A stretch of 64,000 nt of DNA from Bettongia penicillata ogilbyi (lineage: Eukaryota; Chordata; Mammalia; Diprotodontia; Potoroidae), in NCBI GenBank assembly GCA_023548195.1, contig JAJHZJ010000532.1:1258725-1322724 (forward strand), written 5' to 3'. Positions 25,296 through 33,999 of this stretch are shown piece by piece. The notes below the pieces were generated by a model. It was not told where the DNA came from, did no database searches, and saw only the letters and a list, made by a program, of their open reading frames with translations. Within the stretch, counting starts at the first letter, position 1, and each line of letters starts with the position of its first letter. Position numbers and translations under genes: made by a program.

Positions 25296-25482
25296 AAGCA
25301 CGCTCAAACTTTTAACAAAATTTAACTATTTACAAAAAATTTATGTATGTATACTTATGGTAGTAAACTATGAGACATTAATAATACACAGCATTTATGA
25401 CTTACTTAGCTTTCTTTACATTCACAAATTGTTTGCAATTTTCTGCAGTATTCCTCAAACCTCCAACAATTCCCATTTAACT
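25296..25482 (-). repeat. Right arm of 186-bp near-perfect inverted repeat
   Basis: Reverse complement of the left arm, separated from it by about 900 bases that include a SINE. On this side the sequence continues past the arm without an obvious break down to about 24900, so the left arm looks like a copy of part of this longer stretch. Confidence 0.95.
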
Positions 25483-26609
25483 ATCAATTGTCAACCACCA
25501 AATAAACAAAACTACGAAAGTGAAATCCATGAATTTCAAATGATTATTATATTCTATTTTTTATAAACATTAAAGAGAAAACTCTAACAGCCAAATCTTG
25601 GAAGGAGAAACTGAACAAACTATAAATTACTTCGCAAAGGAAGAAACTCCTAAACCAGACTCATTGACAGTTGAACTCTGTGTAATGTTTAAAATACTGA
25701 TAAACTCCATGTGTCATAAAGCTCCCCTCTTCCCCCTCCCCGAGTTTGCTCAAAAATAGTGAAAGAAAGCACTAGCAAACTTCTGTGAGACAAAAAGGTT
25801 TGAGTACTAAAGCCAAACCCAGGATAGTTAAAGCAAAGAAAACAAATAATAAACGAACTTCAAAAAATTTAACAATGCAAAAAAAAATCATTCATTATGA
25901 CAAAGTTGGAAATTTATATCAGGAATCTAAAAGACAGTTTAATGCAAGAAAAGTAAAACAAACATGACAGCAACAGAAAGAAACGTATAATAAGCCTACG
26001 ATGAAGTGAGAAAAAAAAAGAAACTAGAAATAAAAGAAAATCTTTCCCACACTTAGTAACTGTACCTGTGGTTAGTCTTGTTTACCTGTACATGTGTGCA
26101 AACACAACTTATGCACTTAAAAACATGAACACACAGCTTAACAAGAATACTACTAGTAAACATTATCCATGGGAAGTGTTTAATAAAAGCTTGTGAAACA
26201 GAAATGTGATTCATGCCAAAATTTTCACATAATATATAAAAACAAATTTTTAGTGGGTTCTTTTGTTTAAAAATTGTTACAAAGTCAACATTTTTACAAA
26301 AAAAAATGTTTTCTAAAGAATTCACTAGTCCACTTATTAAAGTGGTAACATCTATTAATCTGGCAACAATGCACTGTGAAACATCATGTTGCACAGGTAG
26401 AGATTTACCACATCTGGCTCAAGGAGACTAGAAAGCACCTGCCAAGCAGGCTACTATTTCCTTCAAAAGGTAATGAAACTGTCCTGGACACTACATTAGT
26501 TCAGGATTCTACAGCTCAAAGTTGACACAATCTTGCAGTCTCTTCAGGTATAAAGTGTAGCTGGGGCCACGCTCCCCAGCTACGACAAACGTGTTCCTAC
26601 TTATTACCA

Positions 26610-26920
26610 CCACAGCAGAGAAGCCAGTCAGTCATCAAGCATTTATTAAGGCTTACCATGTGCACTGGGGACATAAAGAAAGGCAAAGAGACCACAGGCT
26701 CTGCAGTCATGGAGCTCACATCACACTATGATGGAGGGAGGACTGGAACTGAGTCTTAAAAGGCAGCCAGGAGACAAAAGTGAAAGCAGTTCAGGCATAC
26801 GGAACAGAAAGCAAGCTGCTGGAATATCACGTGTGAGGAACCAGTGTCACTGGATGGCAGACAGAGAAGGCAAGAAGGAGGGAGCAGGAAAGGGCTTGAG
26901 AAGCCAAGTTTACTTAGTAG
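26610..26920 (+). repeat. L3/CR1-like LINE tail
   Basis: 'catcaagcatttattaagg', 'cactggggacataaagaaag', 'atggagctcacatcac' and then 'tcacgtgtgaggaacc' follow the order of an old mammalian LINE 3' region that I associate with L3/CR1. The exact family is uncertain. Confidence 0.45.
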
Positions 26921-27949
26921 CAAGGCAGACATGCTCAGACCTGCATATTAGTTACTGTATAGCCAGAATTCCCAGAACCATATTAAATGATAATGGCAAG
27001 TACAGATACCCCAGCTTACCTCTGCTCTTCATGAAAAAACCTCTAGTATCTCTCCATTATAAACAATGACATCTCTTATTTTTAGGTGGAAATCATATAC
27101 CATTATTCCAAAACAGTGTATTCATTCTAATGGATTTCCATTCCTGGTCCCCCTCCATGATCTGCTGGCTCCACCCACAGCTACAGGGTGAAGGATGCTC
27201 TCTGAGCACTTCCTTTGCTGCTTCTGGGTAGCAAGACTGGAGAGCACATAAAAATAGATTTCACTGCTTTACAAACAAAACTGGGGTGGGAGTACAAAGG
27301 GAGATGGACACTGAAGGTCTGGAGTTCCCTTTCTGCGGCTTTCATCCCAGCAATGCAAGTGCCAGTTGCTCCCCACCTCCCCTTTCGTTCTCCTAGCCTT
27401 GCTTGATAGAGGGAAATTCACTGATGAAAGTAACAGCTATTAGGACTGATCTCAGCTCTCTTTCCTCTGACTTTTCCTATAGCCAAGAGGAAGCAGAGAG
27501 GAGAGACAGGGAGGACTGACTTGACTCCTTATTCTGCCCAGCTTCTAAGCAGATCACTCACCATGCTCCCCCGCTCCAACATGAAAGAAACACAAAAGCT
27601 TTACTGTCCACCTGAGCAGGAGCACAGTGTTCTTGTTCCTGTCACTCACCCCCAGAAACATACATTTTGTTTCTTTACAAAAAAAGGGTGGCACTTTGTC
27701 AAAAACTTTTTTTTAACATTGTTTTAATAATGTGATTTTTATTGTTATTATCATTAACATGACCTATTAAGTTTAGACTTTACGAGGACCAAACCAGTCT
27801 TGAATTCTTGGTATAAATCCATCTTTATTGTGCTTACAGATAGGGAACAAACCTGAGATTTCACTGGTACAAGAACTGCCAGGTAAGGAAACTCTCTATC
27901 AATGTAAGATAGTATGTTCTCTGAATTTAGAGTTATAGGATATTTCCTA

Positions 27950-28065
27950 GACTAGAACACTGAGAGATTAGATGATTTGCCCAGGTTCATAAAATCAGAG
28001 TCAAGACTTAAACCCAGGGCTCCCTGGTGTTGAAGCTTCCTTTTACTAACCATGCTACACGACCT
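27950..28065 (-). repeat. Core-SINE fragment, reverse
   Basis: 'gatgatttgcccaggttc' followed by 'gacttaaacccagggctccc' and a tail with 'catgctacacgacc' is the antisense core and head of a core-SINE. Confidence 0.6.
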
Positions 28066-28244
28066 TTCTAACACATATAGAATTTTAAAATATACCACAA
28101 CAGATGTTTTGCTAATGTACTTGCAATTTTCCTAATATTGAATCAATTCTGCAACTTCTTCCTTAAATCCAATCAGATGATAAGTTATAATGATTTTGCT
28201 ATGCTGTTGTAGCCTCTTTGGTAGTTTACTAACTCTCTTGGTGA

Positions 28245-28425
28245 CCAGGATGGGTCATCCCAGTCATCCTGATGAATATCTGGTCACTGGATCCAGATGG
28301 CTCTGGAGGAGAAGTGAGACTGGTGACCAGCACAGCCCTCCCTCACTCAAAACAAAGTCAAGTGCAAGTCATGTCATCATTTCTCTGATGGCATGGTCTT
28401 CTTCAGCAACAAAGGACAGACAAAC
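28245..28425 (+). repeat. RTE-tailed marsupial SINE
   Basis: Close to the copy at 16990-17218: 'cagtcatcctgatgaatatc', 'ggagaagtgagactggtgac', 'agtcatgtcatcatttctct' and 'caacaaaggacagac', then a run of CA. The 5' end is shorter. Confidence 0.75.
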
Positions 28426-28904
28426 ATACACACACACACAAAAATATCTTTGTATCAATAATTATTACAGCTACTACTTTATAGCTTCCTTTTTCCACTT
28501 TATCTCTCCCAGGTTTGGATATCAGAATGATATTTGCCTCTTTGAAGGAGTTTGATATTTTTATAAACTATGTAATACTGAAATTATTCATTGTTTGGAT
28601 ATTTCATAAAACTCATTTTTGTAAATATAGTATGGTTCCTATCTTATTAGATAAGGACTACCGAGAAAGTAAGTGGTGTGGCAAAAAAATAAAGTTTAGA
28701 TCATCACTAATACACTGCAATGGTCTGTTACACACATGTAACAGATTAAGACCCAAATGGACACATAATCTAAACATAAAAAGACATATCACAAAAAAAT
28801 TAGAATAGAAGGAGGTTTCAGATCTATGGTTAGGGGAATAATTGATAACCAAAGGAAGGACAGAGATCATAAAAGTCAAGACACTTCTACTAATTACATA
28901 AAAT

Positions 28905-29040
28905 TAAAGAGGTATAGTGGATGAAGAGCTAGCCCTAGAGTCAGGATGACCTGTGTCAAATCTCAGCTCTTGACGCATAGATACTCTGACCTTAATCACT
29001 TAATCTCTTACTCTCCCAAGCATCTCACTAACTTTTTAAA
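28905..29040 (+). repeat. Core-SINE, forward, 3'-truncated
   Basis: 'tagtggatgaagagctagcc', 'gagtcaggatgacctgtg' and 'caaatctcagctcttgac' match the head and core of the SINE family. The 3' half is degraded. Confidence 0.65.
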
Positions 29041-30830
29041 TTACAGAATAATTGCTAATCTGAATCTGTAGGTGGAGTTTCCTCAACATGGAACTCCCTA
29101 TACCAATGAAATCTCAGGTCTAGAAAAAAAATATTTAAACTTTTGGAAGAAATAATAATGTAAATAAGACACGTTGAGTTATCAGCTAGTAAAGGGAAAT
29201 TCTTTGCTGCAAATATCTCTGATAAAAGTGTGATAAGCAAAATAACAGGAAACTGAGACAAATATATAAGACTGGGAATCACACCCTACATGATGTGACC
29301 ACAGATTAAGAAAAAATAATTTTCAGGGGGCAGAGTCAAGATGGCAGAGAAGAAAGACATACATATGGAGGCTCTGTCCACACGGCCCACAAAGCCCACA
29401 AAATACCTGTAAAGAGGGACTCCAAACAAATTTTGGAGCAGCAGAAGTAGAGAATAACAGATTGGAGATTTCCAGCCCAGGGTGACCTGAAAGGCCCACA
29501 GGAAACGTCGGTTGCACGGGATATGGAGCAGAGCCCAGCCCAGCCTTGGCCACGTCATGGCATGACTCTGGGAGGAGGACACATTGGGGGGCAGAATCGC
29601 CAGCTGCAGTAGCAGCAAATCCCCAATCCCAGCAGTAGCCCACAGATCCCTCAACCCACAGGCACCAAAGGTCAATGACAGGGTTTTTTCAGCTGGCCGT
29701 GAAGGGAGAAGGGCTTTCCCATAGCTCCAGCCATAGACAGCAGCCACAGAGGCCACACAGCAGCCAGCATCCATTGTTGGATAGTAAAAATCCCTGGGGC
29801 ACTGAGAAGTTGAATATTACCTCAGCCCTGTGTAGAGGCCCTGAGGGAACTGATCTTTATCTCACACTGAATGGAGGTCCTGCCCATCCAGCTTATCTGT
29901 AAACCAGCCCCCAGTGCTTACTTGGCAGAACTGGAGACCAGGTGGCTGTGGAGAGGTAACTGCTAAGATTCTGGGCACAAAAATGTATTCCTCCTCCCAC
30001 ACCAGTGTACACGCTTAATTGTCCCACTTTGGAGGAACTGAGATCTTACAGATTCCCAGAGTATACCCTACTCTTCACAAAGCACCCAAAAGTCAAGTTA
30101 CTGGTTGGGAAAATGCCCAAAAAAGGGAAAAAAATAAGACTATAGAAGATTAATTTCTTGATGAACAGATATCTCCTCCTATCCTTTCAGATGAGGAAGA
30201 ACAATGCCTACCATCAGGGAAAGACAAAAAAGTCAAGGCTTCTGTATCCCAAACATCCAAAATAAATATTCAGTGGGCTCAGGCCATGGAAAAGCTCAAA
30301 AAGGATTTTGAAAATCAAGAAAGAGAGGTGGAGGAAAAACTGGGAAGGGAAATGAGATGCAAGAAAAGCATGAAAAGCAGGTCAACACCTTGCTAAAGGA
30401 GACCCAAAAAAATCCTGAAGAAAATAACACCTTGAAAAATAGACTAATTCAACTGGCAAAAGAGGTTCAAAAAGACAATGAGGAGAAGAATGCTTTCAAA
30501 AGCAGAATTAGCCACATGGAAAAGTGTTGGGGTGTAAACTCGGTTTTCATGTGAGCAGTCTAGGGTTACATAAAGATGAGGGCTTCTAAACCGCAGAGCT
30601 CTCACGAGGCCCCCGAGGGAATAGTGGAGAATTGAGGAGTGAAGCACGAGCTATCTTGTTTTTCCACCTCTTCTCAGTGGAAACTTGCTGGGGAGAGCAT
30701 CCCACCTTTGAGATTGGTCCGTGGTCTGAGCACACCTGTTGTTAACTGGCTAAGGGGCTGAGAGCACACTGTCCATGAGCAAAACATGCACCTGGGAGAG
30801 CTTAAATGGGGACAGGAAAGCCTGAGGGTT

Positions 30831-30974
30831 GGGTTCCTCTCTCTTCCAGAAGGAGGAGGGGGTGCCACGTGAGAACGCATCCTGCATGTTGACATGTAGC
30901 TAGGGTTCCTCTCTCCTCCGGAAGGAGGAGAAGGCTCCACGGGGAGAACTCATTCTGCATGCTGACATGTAACT
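30831..30974 (+). repeat. 72-bp tandem duplication in LTR U3
   Basis: Two units, 30831-30902 and 30903-30974, both begin 'gggttcctctctc' and end with 'tgacatgtaac/gct'-type sequence; they share 'aaggagga' and 'ctgcatg'. About 85% of positions agree by eye. Duplicated segments before the polyadenylation signal are common in retroviral U3 enhancers. That role is an inference here. Confidence 0.85.
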
Positions 30975-30983
30975 GGTATCCAG

Positions 30984-30989
30984 AATAAA
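30984..30989 (+). promoter_or_regulatory. LTR polyadenylation signal AATAAA
   Basis: AATAAA within 'cagaataaagcc', 116 bases before the LTR end, in the position expected for the U3/R boundary region of a retroviral LTR. Confidence 0.7.
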
Positions 30990-31895
30990 GCCTACACTTC
31001 TGTTTGACTCTGGAGGTCTCTTCTCTCATTACGTTTATCCGGTTGGCCACCAAAGACCTGGAGTGGGTAAGATGACCCAGCAGCCCACGGCAATTAGGTC
31101 GGACAGAAAAGGAGGTTCAAAAGCTCACTGAAGAAAATAGTTCTTTAAAAATTAGAATGGAACAGATGGAGGCTAATGACTTTATGAGAAACCAAGAAAT
31201 CACAAAACAAAATCAAAAGAATGAAAAAATGGAAGATAACGTGAAATATCTCATTGGAAAAACAACTGACCAGGAAAACAGATCCAAGAGAGACAATTTA
31301 AAAATTATGGGACTACCTGAAAGCCATGATCAAAAAAAGAGCCTAGACATCATCTTTCATGAAATTATCAAGGAAAACTGTCCTGATATTCTAGAACCAG
31401 AGGGCAAAATAAATATTGACAGAATTCACAGATCACCTCCTGAAAGAGATTCAAAAAGAGAAACTCTTAGGAACATTATAGCCAAATTCCAGAGTTCCCA
31501 GGTCAAGGAGAAAATATTGCAAGCAGCTAGAAAGAAACAATTTGAGTATTGTGGAAATATAATCAGGATAACACAAGATCTAGCAGTTTCTACACTAAGG
31601 GATCACAGGGCTTGGAATATGATATTCCAGAAGTTAAAGGAACTAGGATTAAAACCAAGAATTACCTACCCAGCAAAACTGAGTAAAATATTTCAGGGGA
31701 AAAAATGGTCTTTTAATGAAATAAAGGACTTTCAAGCATTCTTGATGAAAAGGCCAGAGCTGAAAAGAAAGTTCAAGAGAAGCATGAGAAGGTAAACAGG
31801 AAAGAGAAGTCATAAGGACTTACTGAAGTTGGACTATTTACATTCCTACATGGAAAGACTCTTGAAATTTTTTCAGTATCTGGGTAGTTGGTGGA

Positions 31896-31898
<3 letters not shown>

Positions 31899-31930
<32 letters not shown>
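31899..31930. repeat. (CA)n microsatellite
   Basis: About sixteen perfect CA units within the 3' UTR of the HAL1-like element. Confidence 0.97.
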
Positions 31931-31933
<3 letters not shown>

Positions 31934-32755
31934 CACAGGGTGAGTTGAATGGATTGGGATCATATCTAAAATATGAAATTAAGGGGTGAGAGGAATATAT
32001 TGGGAGGATAAAGGGAGAAATGGAATGGGGCAAATTATCTCTCATAAAAGAGGAAAGCAAAAGACTTCAGTGGAGGGAAAAGGGGGGAGGTGAGAGAGAA
32101 AACATGAAGCTTACTCTCATCACATTCGACTTAAGGAAGGAATAAAATGCACACTCATTTTGGTATGAAAACCTATCTTACAATACAGGAAAGTGCAGGA
32201 GAAGGGGATAAGTAGAGTGGGGGGGGGGTGGAAGGGAGGGCAGTGGGAGGAGGGAGCAATTAGAAGTCAACACTCTTGGGGAGGGACAAGGTCAAAAGAG
32301 AGAATAGAAGAAATGGGGGGCAGGAAATTATGGAGGGAAATATAGTTAGTCTTACACAATATGACTATTATGGAACTCATTTGCAAAACTACACAGATAT
32401 GGCCTATATTGAATTGCTTGCCTTCCCAAAGGGGATGGGTGGGGAGGGAGGAAGGAAGAGAATTTGGAACTTAAAATTTTAGGAACAACTGTTGAGTATT
32501 GTTCTTGCAACTGGGACGTAAGAAATACAGGCAATGGAGTATAGAAAGTTATTTTGCCCTACAGGACAAAAGTGAAGATGGGGAGAAGGGAAGGGAGGAA
32601 TGTCAGAAAAGAGGGAAGATTGGTGATAGGGGTAATTAGAATGCTTGGCATTTTGGGGTGGGGGGAGGGAGAAATGGGGAGAAAATTTGGAACCCAAAAT
32701 TTTGTGGAAATTAATGTTGAAAACTTAAATAAATCTAATAAATAAATAGTTTTCA

Positions 32756-33540
32756 AAGGAAAAGCAAATGACCTAAAAAAGACTATTCCAATCCAACCAT
32801 TCTGGAGAGCAATTTGCAACTATTCCCAAAGGGCCACAAAAATATGCATACCCTTTGACCCAGCAATACCACTTCTACAACTGTATCCCCAAGAGATCAT
32901 AAAAATGGGAAAGGGTCCCACATGTACAAAAATAGTTACAGCAGCCCTCTTTGTGGTGGCCAGAAACTGGAAATCAAGGGGATACCCATCAACTGGGGAA
33001 TGGCTGAATAAATTGTGGTATATGAATGTAATGGAATACTATTGTGCTGTATGAAATGATGAACAGGAAGACTTCAGAGAGGCCTGAAAAGACTTACATG
33101 AACTGATACTAAGCGAAAGGAGCAGAACCAGGAGACCTTTATACATAGCAACAACCATAGTGTGTGAGGATTTTTTCTGGTAGACTTAGAACAACATTGC
33201 AATGCAAGGACTTAAAAAATTCCCAATGATCTCTTAAGGCAAAATGCCTTCCACATCCAGAGAAAGAACTATAGAATTCGATTCCAGAATGTAGCAGATC
33301 ATTTTCTTTTGTATTACATTTTGGATTGTTATGTGATTTCTCCCATTCATTTTAATTCTTCTATACAACATAACTATGGTGAAAACGTATTTAATCGGAA
33401 TGTATGTGTAGAACCTATATAAAATTGTATGCCGTCTTGGGGAGGGAGGGGGGAAGGAAGGGGAGGAAGAGAAAGAAAAAAATCTAAGTTATATGGTAGT
33501 GACTGTAGAACACTGAAAATAAATAAAAGAAGAAAAAGAA
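32756..33540 (+). mobile_element. L1 3' end: ORF2 C-terminal remnant and 3' UTR
   Basis: 'ccattctggagagcaatttg', 'accctttgacccagcaatac', 'gaatggctgaataaattgtg' and 'atgaactgatactaagcgaa' are the ordered landmarks of the end of L1 ORF2. A 3' UTR with a G-rich run (33436-33470) and an A-rich tail follow. It begins directly at the HAL1 target-site duplication, in the same orientation, and is 5'-truncated. Confidence 0.8.
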
Positions 33541-33999
33541 AAACACACACCCCAGAAGGCCCAGGGTGTCAACTGATGGAAAAATAAACAAATGAAAACA
33601 GATAGTTGAAACTCAAAAAAATTAAATTAAATAAAAAAATTTTAAAAAAAGATTATTCCAAACCTCTAATAATTCTCTTGTATCTGAAGTGGTGTGAGAG
33701 GAGGGAAAGGTTACTGTTCCTCCTTCCAAATGGGTCCCAACCCCAGGGCATTCGCCAACCTGTCCTTGGGACAAGATTCCCTGCCTCTCCTGCCCTCCCA
33801 GGGTCTTCTGTAAAATAAACAAGGCACCCTATAGTACTCACCAGGACCTCATACCGTTCAATATTTTTTTCCAACCACTTACAATTTGTGTAGATACACT
33901 GTTGAATGGTTAGCATACTCCCACAGTTACATTAACATCATTCTTAATTTGAAATGATTGATGTATAAGCCACATTCTCCAACTTTGTCACTCCGTTCC

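Larger units (their letters stand above)
30525..31105 (+). mobile_element. Solo LTR of an endogenous retrovirus, 581 bp
   Basis: The segment begins TGTTGGGGTG and ends GTCGGACA, the TG...CA form of a retroviral LTR. It is flanked on both sides by gaaaag (30519-30524 and 31106-31111), and removing it with one copy rejoins the ORF1 reading frame of the host element (HMEK to EVQK). A polyadenylation signal AATAAA is at 30984-30989, placing about 115 bases of R-U5 after it. A 72-base direct duplication lies upstream in U3. Six-base duplications are usual for class II (beta/alpha-like) retroviruses, so that class is favoured. No internal viral genes are present. Confidence 0.9.
30113..31795 (+). 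pseudogene. HAL1/L1 ORF1, broken by frameshifts and an LTR
   Basis: L1 ORF1-type protein remnant. The start MPKKGKK at 30113 soon hits a stop. A second segment (EEEQCLPSGKDKKVKAS, WAQAMEKLKKDFENQ, EKLGREMR) ends at a small deletion near 30354, and a third (QEKHEKQVNTLL, FKSRISHMEK) is cut by the LTR at 30525. Coding resumes after the LTR, and the last part, 31157-31795, is open for 212 codons. That part includes coiled-coil sequence, then the RNA-recognition and C-terminal region (RDNLKIMGLPESHD, RIHRSPPERDSKRE, HRAWNMIFQKLKELG, YPAKLSKIFQGKKW, FLMKRPELKRKF). It is complete at the C terminus but has no start of its own. Confidence 0.85.
29326..32744 (+). mobile_element. Full-length HAL1-like (half-L1) retroelement with TSD
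   Basis: The element starts with 'gggggcagagtcaagatggc', has a 5' UTR of about 790 bases, ORF1 (30113-31795, broken) and a purine-rich 3' UTR of about 950 bases ending in 'cttaaataaatc' and A/T-rich tail. No ORF2 is present. Flanks aataattttca (29315-29325) and aatagttttca (32745-32755) look like an 11-base target-site duplication with one mismatch. Without the inserted LTR and its extra duplication the element is about 2.83 kb. A CA run (31899-31930) lies just after ORF1. Confidence 0.75.

Noticed and set aside
24206..25566. Identical peptides encoded on opposite strands
   Set aside because: Explained by the 186-bp inverted repeat. There is no sign that either is a gene.
29286..29774. 162-codon minus-strand open frame
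   Set aside because: It is antisense to the GC-richer 5' UTR of the HAL1-like element and not an independent gene.
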